A stretch of 64,000 nucleotides of DNA, from positions 1 through 64,000 of the forward strand of contig CAZRSF010000005.1 in assembly GCA_964602655.1 (NCBI GenBank), given 5' to 3'. Under the pieces are notes generated by a model. That model had not been told where the DNA came from. It was given only the letters and a program-made list of their open reading frames with translations, and did no database searches. Positions 36,539 through 45,139 of the stretch are shown one piece after another; within the stretch, counting starts at the first letter, position 1; each line of letters starts with the position of its first letter. The translations under genes were made by a program, and so were the position numbers. Source of the stretch: Moduliflexus sp964602655 (lineage in GTDB: Bacteria; Moduliflexota; Moduliflexia; Moduliflexales; Moduliflexaceae).

Positions 36539-36793
36539 ATGTTAAGAAAAATTGTCGTGCCTCATGCGTATCAATATTTGCTTCAAATTCCTCCGGAATA
36601 TCTGCACCGTCCGGTAGAAATTCTGCTCATGCCGTTCGATGTCGAATCCGAGCCGCTGACGCCAGAAACGGACGAAACGACGCGCCGATTCATGGCAACG
36701 TTCGGCAGTTGGCAGGATGCGCGAACTCCCGAAGAAATCGTCGCCGATATTTATGCCTCCAGAACCTCGACCGAGCGGGAGTTTGCGTTATGA
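36539..36793 (+). CDS. Orphan antitoxin-like protein
   Basis: 84 residues preceded by AAGGAGGA five bases before the ATG. The start resembles an AbrB/DUF2281-like N-terminus (PPEYLHRPVEILLMPFD). The C-terminal segment FGSWQDARTPEEIVADIYASRTSTREFAL-like pattern is characteristic of antitoxins paired with PIN-domain (VapC) toxins, which usually start at an overlapping ATGA. That overlap exists (36790-36793), but the frame behind it reads only MSMYVP and then shows no PIN motif before a stop. The toxin therefore seems lost and the antitoxin orphaned. Confidence 0.75.
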   Translation: MLRKIVVPHAYQYLLQIPPEYLHRPVEILLMPFDVESEPLTPETDETTRRFMATFGSWQDARTPEEIVADIYASRTSTEREFAL

Positions 36794-36842
36794 GCATGTA
36801 CGTACCTCTAATAACACAACACGCTATGTCCATAACGTGCTG
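36790..36842 (+). pseudogene. Vestigial start of a lost PIN-domain toxin
   Basis: An ATG overlaps the antitoxin stop (ATGA), as is usual for vapC-like toxins. The encoded peptide starts MSMYV, where such toxins read MxxYLLDTN, then departs and stops after about 17 codons. This supports deletion of the toxin body. The remnant is so short that chance is possible. Confidence 0.35.
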
Positions 36843-36868
36843 AAATACGAACAGTGGGGCATTTCATC

Positions 36869-38452
36869 ATGAAAAAGCGTTTCAACGATACCGGCTTGTG
36901 CATTCCTGAGCGGCATTACATGGCCGATGTGTCCGGCAAAATTCAGGCGATTCTGCGGCTTGTCGAAGATGGCAGCTATTTCGTTATCAACCGTCCGCGC
37001 CAATACGGCAAAACCACGACGCTGTTCCTGTTGGAGCGCGAATTGGCGCGGAGCGAAGAGTATCTGCCGTTCTTTTTGAGTTTCGAGGGCTTCGATATGG
37101 CTGCTTACGAAAATGCTCAGTCGTTTATCAAAGCCTTTCAGGTGGAACTTCGTCAGATTTTCGAACGAGCGAGGCTTGCCGAACTGCTTCCTTTGTTCGA
37201 TAACGATAGGGAGATGACGACTCTGCATGAATTCGGCGGCTGGCTTTCCAAGGTTATCGAGGCGAGCCGGAAGCGGATTGTTTTGATGATTGACGAAGTG
37301 GACAAAAGCAGCAATCATCAACTCTTTCTCGATTTTCTCGCGCTGTTGCGCACCAAATTTTTGTCTGCCGCGCAAGGGAAAGAAAGCGCATTTCACAGCG
37401 TCATCCTCGCGGGCGTGCATGACATCAAAACGCTGAAGCTGAAAATCCGTCCGGACGACGAACGCCGCTACAATAGCCCCTGGAATATCGCCGTAGATTT
37501 TACGATTGATTTGAGTCTGACGCCGCCGGAAATCGAAAGCATGTTGGCCGATTATTCGGCGCAGACGGGCGTGGCGATGAATCACGTGCGGATGGCGGAA
37601 CGCCTGCATTCGTTTACGTCCGGCTATCCGTTTTTAGTCAGCAAATTGTGCAAAATCATCGCCGAAGACCTGTTCCCCAACGCCCGCGAATGGCTGCCGG
37701 AACATCTCGATCAGGCGGTCAATCGCCTGCTTTACACGCAGAACACCAATTTCGACAGCTTGATCAAAAATCTGGAAAATCATCCCGATTTGTACCAACT
37801 TGTCGAAAAAATCGTGTTTGGCGGCGAAGATGTCGCATACAGCCAGTATGGCGGGCAAACGATGGATTTGGGCATGTTATATGGCATTTTGACCCGTCGC
37901 GGACATCGGGTGGATATTCACAATCAGATTTATCGTGAACAAATTTCCATCTACATGGTGACGAATTTTCGGGTGCAAACGCTCATCGGCAGCCGCGTGA
38001 ATGAGGCCGCGTTGCAAGGTCAGTACAGCCTGCCGGATGGCGGGTTGGACATGGAACGACTGCTGTTGAAATTTCAGGAATTCATGAAAATCGAATACAG
38101 CCAGCGCGACCGCGAATTTGTCGAACGCAACGGGCGGCTCGTGTTTCTCGCCTTTTTGAAGCCGATTTTGAACGGCAAAGGCTTCGATTTCAAAGAGCCG
38201 CAGATTTCCGAAGAAAAGCGGCTGGATATTGTCATTACCTACAATACGAACAAATATATCGTCGAACTCAAGCTTTGGCGTGGCGAAGCGGCACATCAGA
38301 AAGGGCTGGCGCAACTGCGCGATTATCTCGAACGCGCCAACCTCGCGACCGGCTATCTAATTATTTTCGACCTGACGCAGAGCGGTCAGAAAACCTGGAA
38401 ACAGGAGCGGATTCAGCTTGAAAAGGCCGACATTTCGGCGGTGTGGGTGTAA
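36869..38452 (+). CDS. AAA-ATPase-like protein with C-terminal PD-(D/E)XK nuclease-like domain
   Basis: The N-terminal STAND/AAA-like ATPase has Walker A RPRQYGKTTT (about 40-49) and Walker B VLMIDEVDK (about 136-144). The C-terminal domain has the PD-(D/E)XK pattern RLDIVITYNTNKYIVELKLW, with D, then E-x-K, and the following AHQKGLAQLRDYLE helix. This pairing is a widespread, often multicopy family (AAA-ATPase_like plus DUF1703) of unclear role. I chose ATG 36869 over GTG 36854, because GGGG lies nine bases before it. Defence or mobile-element roles are guesses. Confidence 0.85.
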   Translation: MKKRFNDTGLCIPERHYMADVSGKIQAILRLVEDGSYFVINRPRQYGKTTTLFLLERELARSEEYLPFFLSFEGFDMAAYENAQSFIKAFQVELRQIFERARLAELLPLFDNDREMTTLHEFGGWLSKVIEASRKRIVLMIDEVDKSSNHQLFLDFLALLRTKFLSAAQGKESAFHSVILAGVHDIKTLKLKIRPDDERRYNSPWNIAVDFTIDLSLTPPEIESMLADYSAQTGVAMNHVRMAERLHSFTSGYPFLVSKLCKIIAEDLFPNAREWLPEHLDQAVNRLLYTQNTNFDSLIKNLENHPDLYQLVEKIVFGGEDVAYSQYGGQTMDLGMLYGILTRRGHRVDIHNQIYREQISIYMVTNFRVQTLIGSRVNEAALQGQYSLPDGGLDMERLLLKFQEFMKIEYSQRDREFVERNGRLVFLAFLKPILNGKGFDFKEPQISEEKRLDIVITYNTNKYIVELKLWRGEAAHQKGLAQLRDYLERANLATGYLIIFDLTQSGQKTWKQERIQLEKADISAVWV

Positions 38453-38464
38453 ATAAAGCTGTTC

Positions 38465-38496
38465 GTGTAGGTCGAAACTGTAGTTTCGATCTACAC
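38465..38496. repeat. GTCGAAA-type palindrome, family C copy 2
   Basis: Arms GTGTAGGTCGAAACT and AGTTTCGATCTACAC pair over 15 bp with one mismatch and a 2-nt loop. It lies between the ATPase and flavoprotein genes. Confidence 0.75.
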
Positions 38497-38534
38497 CAGA
38501 GCACATGAAAATGTCATTTTCAGAGGAGAAATGT

Positions 38535-39110
38535 ATGCGCGTGATCGCATTCAATGGCAGCCCGCGCAAGGGCGGGAACACGGAAATTTTGTTGAATTAT
38601 GTGCTGAACGAACTGAAAAACGAAGGCATTGACACGGAATTGATTCAGGTCGGCGGCAAGCCGATTCATGGCTGCACAGCCTGTCACACCTGCTTTCAGA
38701 AAAAGAATCGGCGTTGTGTGATTGAAAATGACATGATAAACGATTGCATCGCTAAAATAGCAGACGCGGACGGCATTCTGCTCGGTTCGCCGGTCTATTT
38801 TGCCGACATTACCCCTGAGATGAAAGCATTTATAGATCGCGTCGGCTTCGTAGGGGTTGCGAATAATGATCTCTACAAGCGCAAAGTCGGCGCGGCGGTA
38901 ATTGCCGTCCGCCGGGGCGGAGCGATGCACGCTTTTGATTCGATCAATCATTTTTTTCTGCATCGGCAGATGATCGTGCCTGGCTCATCCTATTGGAACA
39001 TCGGCATCGGCAGGGAAAAAGGGGATGTCGAAAAAGATGAAGAAGGCATCCGCACCATGAAAATTCTTGGACAGAACATGGCGTGGTTGCTGAAAAAAAT
39101 TGTGTCCTGA
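38535..39110 (+). CDS. Iron-sulfur flavoprotein / NADPH-dependent FMN reductase family
   Basis: Flavodoxin-like fold with the FMN phosphate loop NGSPRKGGNTE (8-18) and the ring-binding LGSPVYFADI. A compact cysteine motif C47-x2-C50-x2-C53-x7-C61 matches the cluster site of Isf-type iron-sulfur flavoproteins, so a 4Fe-4S cluster next to FMN is likely. Such proteins pass electrons and reduce oxygen species or quinones in anaerobes. AGAGGAGAA lies just before ATG 38535; an earlier ATG at 38505 would add ten unlikely residues. The gene ends in a long hairpin. Confidence 0.88.
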   Translation: MRVIAFNGSPRKGGNTEILLNYVLNELKNEGIDTELIQVGGKPIHGCTACHTCFQKKNRRCVIENDMINDCIAKIADADGILLGSPVYFADITPEMKAFIDRVGFVGVANNDLYKRKVGAAVIAVRRGGAMHAFDSINHFFLHRQMIVPGSSYWNIGIGREKGDVEKDEEGIRTMKILGQNMAWLLKKIVS

Positions 39111-39118
39111 TTTAAATT

Positions 39119-39204
39119 AGACAGGATTCACATGATGAATATGATTCTATTTTTTAACGTCCTTTATAATCATGTTCATCATGTAAATCCTGTCTATTTT
39201 TTTG
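39119..39204 (+). terminator. Long hairpin terminator after the flavoprotein gene
   Basis: Arms 39119-39146 and 39168-39195 (AGACAGGATT... and complement) pair over 28 bp with two mismatches and are followed by ATTTTTTTG. The T-run ends five bases before the next ATG (39209), so the next gene has no room for a Shine-Dalgarno site. Confidence 0.75.
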
Positions 39205-39208
39205 TTTC

Positions 39209-42200
39209 ATGAAACGTATTCTGCTGCTTGTGATGTTTGTTTGTCTGATCGGCCTGCGCTTTTACGGTCTGGACTGGGCGCGACCGCATTTATTTCACCC
39301 TGATGAAACGCGGCTGCTGTATGCTGTAAACGACCTTGAAGCGAACCACTGGAACCCGAAATTTTTCGCGTATGGCTCGCTGCCGATTTATCTGCTGAAA
39401 ATCACGCAGATGTCGGTTGACGCGATATTTGCCCGATTCGGCAGGCCGCCCGCCGATTTTTTTATTATCGGACGGGCGATCTCCGCGCTGTTCGGTTCGC
39501 TGACGTTGCTGCTGCTCTATCGGTTCGGCGCACGCTTTTTTTCTGAGCGCGTCGGCGTCCTTTCCGCCTTGTTGTTAGGCGTGACCGTCCTGCATATCCA
39601 ACTCTCGCATTTTCTGACCGTTGACGTGATGCTGACGTTTTTTATCGTATCAGCGGTCTATTACGCGGCGCGGCTGACCGAATCTCCGGCGAAATTCCGG
39701 CATTCTCTGCTATGCGGCGCAACCATCGGCCTTGCGCTCGCCACAAAGGTCAGCGCGGTCCCGCTGTTCGGCGTGTTGGGCGTTGCACATCTCCTTGTGC
39801 TTGCGCGTGAGATTCGCCAATGTCAGGGAATTTGGAAAACGCTGCTGCGCCATGTCGGAATTTTTCTTGCCGCGATATTACTGGCAGGCATCGTCTTTGC
39901 CGCCTGCGAGCCGTATGCACTGTTAGATTATCAGGAATTCGCCCGTCAGATTACAGAACAAAACGACATGGCGCTCGGCAAATCGCAGCCGCCGTATGTC
40001 ATCCAATACGAAGGGACGCGGGCGTATTGGTATCCGCTCGAACAAATCGTTCGTTACGGCATGGGGCTGCCGCTCGGATTGCTGACGCTGCTCGGCACGC
40101 TTGTCGTGAGCGCTTGGACGCTGCAATGGATCGGAACGTCCATATTCGCGATGAAACGCGAACGTTCCGCGCTGAAAAATCCGCAGGCTGCGCTGCTCGC
40201 GCTTGCGTGGTTCGTGCCGGTGTTTCTGATTGTGGGCGGATTCAAGGTGAAATTCCTGCGCTACCTTCTGCCGCTGCTTCCGTTTTTGTGCCTGTTCGGC
40301 GCGATCTGGTTCGACAATTTATGGCAGCGGACGCGGCTCTGGAAATGGGCGACTGCCGTTGCATTGACTGCGGTTCTCGGCTATTCGGCCTGGTACGCAG
40401 TCGCGTTTGTTTCGATCTATCGCCGCGACGATCCGCGCCTTCAAGCGTCGCGCGCGATTTACGCCAACATCCCGAAAGGCTCGACGATTCTTACCGAACT
40501 CTGGGAATTTACGTCGCTTGTGCCGGTTGACGGCGGAAATCCAGGAGATTATCACGTCGAACCGGTTGACATCTATCCGCCCGACAGCGCGGAAAAAATT
40601 CGGACGATTGCTGAACAACTCAGCCGGGCGGACGTGATTTTTTTAGCCACAAAACGGTTGTATGGCTCGATTCTGGGCGTTCCCGACCGCTACCCGCTGA
40701 CGATCAAATATTATCAACTCCTGTTCGATGGCGCATTGGGCTTCGAGCCAGCCGCGCCGTTGACGAATTATCCCTCGCTGTTCGGCAAGACATTCAACGA
40801 CGATTTTGCCGATGAAAGTTTCAGCGTGTACGAGCATCCGAAAACGATTCTCTTCCAGAAGGTGCGTGACATTCCGGCGGACGAACTCGCCGCGCTGATG
40901 ATGAACGCGCCGTTCGCGCAGAACCCCGACACCCTGCGGAAACGTCTGCTCGTTTTTCCAGCGAACGAGCCGGACGAAACCCGGTTTGCGCGGCATAATA
41001 TGCCAGCGCAAGGCTCGTTGACGCGCTCGTTCCAAGAAAATCCATCGTTTCAGTGGGCGGCGGTTTTTGTGTGGTGGGGAACGGTTGAATTGCTCGGCAT
41101 GATTGCGTTTCCGTTCGTGTGCCTTGTCTTCGGCAATCTGACCGATAAAGGCTACGCGGCGGCCAAAGTCTGCGGCCTGCTCTTTCCGGCGTATATCGTC
41201 TGGATCGGCGCAAGTCTCGGCGTGATGACGTTTACGCCAGCCATGCTGTGGAGCGTGGTCGCATGGCTCGCGGCGCTCAGTCTCGGCGTGACGCTGGTCA
41301 ATCGGCGCAGAATCACGGACATTCTGAAAAACCGCTGGAAAACGTTTGCGGCGTATGAACTCGCCTTCTTTGCCGCGTATGCCGGATTTACCGCGTTCAG
41401 GGCATACAACCCCGATATTTTTTGGAGCGAAAGTTCGATGGATTTTTCGATTCTGAACGCGCTTGTGCGTTCGGATGCGCTGCCGCCGCCGGATCCTTGG
41501 ATTTCCGACTTTCCGCTCAACTACTATTATGTCGGCCATTATTTTGTCGCCGCGCTGACGAAATTGACGGCCATTGCGCCGCAAATCACGTACAATTTGG
41601 CCTTCGCGCTTTTCCCGGCGTTGGCGATGCTTCAGGTGTTCGCGTTGGCGTATAACCTGACGCGGCGCTACGCCGTCGCGCTGACCGGAGCGCTGTTTGC
41701 CTGCGTTCTCGGCAATCTCGACGGTTATTACCTGCTCAGAGACGTGTGGAACGGCAGAGAATCGTATTACCGTTATTTCCGCAGCGCGCATGAAGTCGTG
41801 CCGTTTTCCGTGCATGAATTCCCGTTCTGGAGCTTCATTTTCGTCGATCTTCACGCGCATCTGCTGAATCTGCCGTTTTTGTTGGTCACGTTCCAAATTG
41901 GTCTGAATCTGCTCTTCAGCAGGTCGAAACCGCGCGCGGACACCGCGCGGCGATCTTCGGCATTCCAACTGTTGCCGCTTGCGACCTATGCGCTGATTAT
42001 CGGCACGTTGGCGGTCATCAGCAGTTGGGACTACCCGACCGGCGTGATTTTTCTTCTCCTGATCGGCGTGCTGCATCTCTGGCGCAATCGCGCTCGGCTG
42101 CGGGGAAACTGGCGCGAGGCGTTTGCGCCGCTCGCGCAAGTGGCGCTTATTATTCCGGCGAGTTTCTGCTTTTATCTGCCGTTTTATCAGACATTTTCCC

Positions 42201-43291
42201 GCAAAGGAATGGGGATCGGATTGGTCGGACGCTTCACCACGCCATTCAACGCCTTCTTGATTCTTTTCGGGTTGTTTCTGTTTTTGATACTCTCGTGGCT
42301 TGCGTGGCAGGCGATTCGCGCGCGAAGAGCGTCTGCGGGCGTCGCGCTGCTTGCGCTGCTGACCGTCGGCAGCGTCATCGGCATCATCGCATCGGGCGGG
42401 TTTCGATTCGATGCGACGACGCTGCTTTTTACTCTCGGATTGGTTATTTTCAGCGCAGTTGTGCTGCGCAAACGTTTCGACCATCACCGCGCAGACGGGT
42501 TTGCGTGGCTCTGTTGCGCGTATGCCTGCTTGATTGTGGCGGGCTGCGAGGTGATTTTCATTCGCGATTTCCTTGAAGGCGGCGAATGGAAACGGATGAA
42601 CACGATTTTCAAATTCTATTTTCCGGCCTGGATGTTCTTTTCGATAGCCGCAACCTATGCGTTGGCGCGAATATCGGCGGGTTTCAGGCGGATGAAGCAG
42701 AGGCCGTCGCATTCGCGCGTTGCTTATACCGGATATGTCGTCTGGTTTGCCTGCGCCGGCGCGTATGTCGCGCTGTGTGCCGTCTTTCCCGTGATGACAG
42801 TCTATACGAAACGGCATGGGCAGGATGTGTATCAGCGTCATCTGCTGCCGCCGACGTTGGACGGACTTGCGTATATCAAGGCGGAAGACCCCGACGAATA
42901 TGAGGCGATCCGCTGGCTGAACGCGAATGTGCCGGGCGTTTCGACGATTGTCGAGGCGGTGAATAACGATTATCTGTACGACTACGCCCGCATTTCCACC
43001 AATACCGGTCTGCCTGCGATTTTAGGCTGGCCGAGCCATGTGGATCAGCGCGAACACTGGCGACGCACCGAACAACGGCGCAAGGATGTCGCTGAAATTT
43101 ATCGCAGCGACGATGTCTTCCGCGTGTTGGACATCCTTCGTTCGTATCGGGCGCGATACGTTGTTGTCGGTTCGACCGAACGCCGCGATTTTTCGCCGGA
43201 GATGCTCCGAAAATTCGACGAGTTTCCTGAATACTTCGTGCCGGTCTTCCGGCGTGGGGATTCGGTGGTTTATTTTGTGCCGCAGATGTAA
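39209..43291 (+). CDS. Membrane fusion of GT39-like glycosyltransferase and DUF2298 (YYY) domain
   Basis: A 1,360-residue multi-pass membrane protein. The N-terminal half resembles GT39/PMT-type glycosyltransferases, with the acidic motif FHPDE (29-33) in the first outer loop and about ten membrane helices. The C-terminal half (about 640-1360) matches the DUF2298/Chlor_Arch_YYY family, including NYYYVGHYFVAALTKL and the second acidic pair region DLHAHLLNLPF. Both halves probably use polyprenyl-linked sugars on the outer face. The frame is continuous without frameshift. No Shine-Dalgarno is present before ATG 39209 because the preceding hairpin ends there, so translation may be weak or leaderless. 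The target is unknown. Confidence 0.85.
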   Translation: MKRILLLVMFVCLIGLRFYGLDWARPHLFHPDETRLLYAVNDLEANHWNPKFFAYGSLPIYLLKITQMSVDAIFARFGRPPADFFIIGRAISALFGSLTLLLLYRFGARFFSERVGVLSALLLGVTVLHIQLSHFLTVDVMLTFFIVSAVYYAARLTESPAKFRHSLLCGATIGLALATKVSAVPLFGVLGVAHLLVLAREIRQCQGIWKTLLRHVGIFLAAILLAGIVFAACEPYALLDYQEFARQITEQNDMALGKSQPPYVIQYEGTRAYWYPLEQIVRYGMGLPLGLLTLLGTLVVSAWTLQWIGTSIFAMKRERSALKNPQAALLALAWFVPVFLIVGGFKVKFLRYLLPLLPFLCLFGAIWFDNLWQRTRLWKWATAVALTAVLGYSAWYAVAFVSIYRRDDPRLQASRAIYANIPKGSTILTELWEFTSLVPVDGGNPGDYHVEPVDIYPPDSAEKIRTIAEQLSRADVIFLATKRLYGSILGVPDRYPLTIKYYQLLFDGALGFEPAAPLTNYPSLFGKTFNDDFADESFSVYEHPKTILFQKVRDIPADELAALMMNAPFAQNPDTLRKRLLVFPANEPDETRFARHNMPAQGSLTRSFQENPSFQWAAVFVWWGTVELLGMIAFPFVCLVFGNLTDKGYAAAKVCGLLFPAYIVWIGASLGVMTFTPAMLWSVVAWLAALSLGVTLVNRRRITDILKNRWKTFAAYELAFFAAYAGFTAFRAYNPDIFWSESSMDFSILNALVRSDALPPPDPWISDFPLNYYYVGHYFVAALTKLTAIAPQITYNLAFALFPALAMLQVFALAYNLTRRYAVALTGALFACVLGNLDGYYLLRDVWNGRESYYRYFRSAHEVVPFSVHEFPFWSFIFVDLHAHLLNLPFLLVTFQIGLNLLFSRSKPRADTARRSSAFQLLPLATYALIIGTLAVISSWDYPTGVIFLLLIGVLHLWRNRARLRGNWREAFAPLAQVALIIPASFCFYLPFYQTFSRKGMGIGLVGRFTTPFNAFLILFGLFLFLILSWLAWQAIRARRASAGVALLALLTVGSVIGIIASGGFRFDATTLLFTLGLVIFSAVVLRKRFDHHRADGFAWLCCAYACLIVAGCEVIFIRDFLEGGEWKRMNTIFKFYFPAWMFFSIAATYALARISAGFRRMKQRPSHSRVAYTGYVVWFACAGAYVALCAVFPVMTVYTKRHGQDVYQRHLLPPTLDGLAYIKAEDPDEYEAIRWLNANVPGVSTIVEAVNNDYLYDYARISTNTGLPAILGWPSHVDQREHWRRTEQRRKDVAEIYRSDDVFRVLDILRSYRARYVVVGSTERRDFSPEMLRKFDEFPEYFVPVFRRGDSVVYFVPQM

Positions 43292-43300
43292 ACTGTTGCT

Positions 43301-45139
43301 TCAGAACGACTGAGGCAGCGTAATCACGAATTGACAGCCCGCCTGTTCAAGATTTTTGACGGCCATCGTGCCGTGATATTTTTGGATGATCGTATAACTG
43401 ACCGATAACCCCAGCCCAAGATTATTTTCGCCCCCTTTTTTGGTGGAATAAAACGGCAGGAAAATATTGTTCGGATTTTCGTCGGCAATGCCTGGGCCGG
43501 TATCATGAAACGTCATCTGCACATACGCCCCGTTATTGCCTTCGATCAGCGCAGTATGAATCGAAATCTGCCCGCCGGACGGCATCGCTTCAAAGCTGTT
43601 TTTGAGCAGATTCAAAATCACCTGTTTGATTTCATGTCGGTTGACGCGAATCATCAAATCTTTTGCGCATGGCTCGAACTTGATGGTAATGTGTTGGTAG
43701 CTCGCATTATGTTTAATCAATTTGAGCGTATTGCTCAGTTCATTATTCAGTTCGATCTCTTCGTTCGCAATCGAGTTTTTCTCCGAAAATGAAAGAAGAT
43801 TGCTGACAATCGTGGCGATATGGGCAATCTGTTCGTGCAGCGTATCGAGTGCTTCATGAAACTCCGGCGTGCGAAATTTGTATTTCATGAAACTGAGGTA
43901 GGTGTAAATAATCTCTAACGGATTATTGATTTCATGCGCCACGCCTGCGGCTAACAGCCCGACCGAGGCGAGTTTTTCCGAGAGAATCACTTGCTTTTGC
44001 AAGCGGTCGTATTCGCTGACATCTTCGATAATAATGATGACGCCGATCAGGAGCGTGCCGTCATAAATCGGAAACAGTTTCAAATTGCCGATGATCGGCA
44101 GGGCGTTTAGGGTGAGCGGGATTTGATACAACGTCGTTTCGACCGGCGAGTCGCTCTTGATCAAGGTCATCACGTCGGCATTCGCGCTGGAGAGAATCTG
44201 TTCTAACGGCAAATTGAAATACGAGGATTTTTCCAGCGCAAAGCTCTGCTTGCAGTAGTCATTCACCATTTTGATGCGGTGAGCGTTGTCCATCACAATC
44301 AGATTGACGGGAAGATGGCGCAAGATCGCTTCATTATATTTCAACAGTTGGTAAAATTCACGATTCAAATTCTCGATATTTGTTTCGGCGGAAAGCTGCA
44401 TGTACGCCATTTTAATCAGGTTGAGCTTATCAATATTGCGAACATGATCCGTCACGAGAATTTCGCCGTTCTTGATGACGCTCACCCAATCCGCCAAATC
44501 GTAAATATCGTCAATGCGGTGCGTAATCAGCAGCACTGACGTTCCCTGAGCTTTTAAGCGCGCAAGCAGACCGACCACTTTTTTGAACGACACGGAAGAC
44601 AATTTTTCCAACGCTTCGTCGAGAATCAGGAGTTTGGGGCGGCTGTAAATTTGTTTCAGAATATCAATCAGAATGCGGTCGGATAAGTTCAAATTCTGCG
44701 CAAGCGCGATGGGATCAATCTCGATCTCGTTTTCCTGCAAAAACGACAGCGCGGCATGGTAGATGCGATAGCGCCATTTTAGATTTTCGACGAACGGCCC
44801 GTTGGTGAGAAATAGGTTTTCGGCTACGGTGAAACGTTCATTGATGGAGAGGGCGTGTTGATGCACCATGCGGATGCCCGCCTGGTAGGAGGTGTTGATC
44901 GTAAACGAGCGATATTCCTGCCCATTGAAATGGATGAGGCCGACTTGTGGCTTAATCAGGCCGCAGAGAATGGCGGCTAACGATGATTTGCCGGCACCGT
45001 GTTCTCCGACGATGGCGTGAATTTTAGAATATCCGATTGAAAATTCAATCTGTTTGAGCGCGCGAACCTGTCCGTAATCAAGCGTGATGTCCTCTAAAAC
45101 AAGCAGGGCGTCCTCAGTCTTTGGGGATGGGAATGCCAT
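43301..45139 (-). CDS. Histidine kinase with N-terminal ABC-transporter ATPase domain
   Basis: Residues 1-250 form an ABC nucleotide-binding domain of the sugar/nucleoside importer type: Walker A GEHGAGKSS (45-53), Q-loop MVHQH (91-95), Walker B LLILDEA (170-176) and H-loop H207 (LLITHR). The signature motif is degenerate, NLSDRI instead of LSGGQ. A PAS-like domain (about 270-375) and a HisKA domain with phospho-acceptor H402 (AAGVAHEINNPLE) follow, then a HATPase domain (LLKNSFEAM, FHDTGPGI, GGENNLGLGLS). No membrane helix is present. The gene overlaps the 3' end of the NtrC-type regulator gene by 26 bp, making them a two-component pair opposite xylFGH. I know of no standard family with this architecture. 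Confidence 0.9.
   Translation of the reverse strand: MAFPSPKTEDALLVLEDITLDYGQVRALKQIEFSIGYSKIHAIVGEHGAGKSSLAAILCGLIKPQVGLIHFNGQEYRSFTINTSYQAGIRMVHQHALSINERFTVAENLFLTNGPFVENLKWRYRIYHAALSFLQENEIEIDPIALAQNLNLSDRILIDILKQIYSRPKLLILDEALEKLSSVSFKKVVGLLARLKAQGTSVLLITHRIDDIYDLADWVSVIKNGEILVTDHVRNIDKLNLIKMAYMQLSAETNIENLNREFYQLLKYNEAILRHLPVNLIVMDNAHRIKMVNDYCKQSFALEKSSYFNLPLEQILSSANADVMTLIKSDSPVETTLYQIPLTLNALPIIGNLKLFPIYDGTLLIGVIIIIEDVSEYDRLQKQVILSEKLASVGLLAAGVAHEINNPLEIIYTYLSFMKYKFRTPEFHEALDTLHEQIAHIATIVSNLLSFSEKNSIANEEIELNNELSNTLKLIKHNASYQHITIKFEPCAKDLMIRVNRHEIKQVILNLLKNSFEAMPSGGQISIHTALIEGNNGAYVQMTFHDTGPGIADENPNNIFLPFYSTKKGGENNLGLGLSVSYTIIQKYHGTMAVKNLEQAGCQFVITLPQSF

Noticed and set aside
40643..42841. 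Long open frame (732 codons) on the minus strand opposite the GT39-DUF2298 gene
   Set aside because: It lies wholly inside a well-supported gene. Its protein is a low-complexity mix of Arg, Gln, Glu and His typical of antisense reading of GC-rich codons, with no domain.
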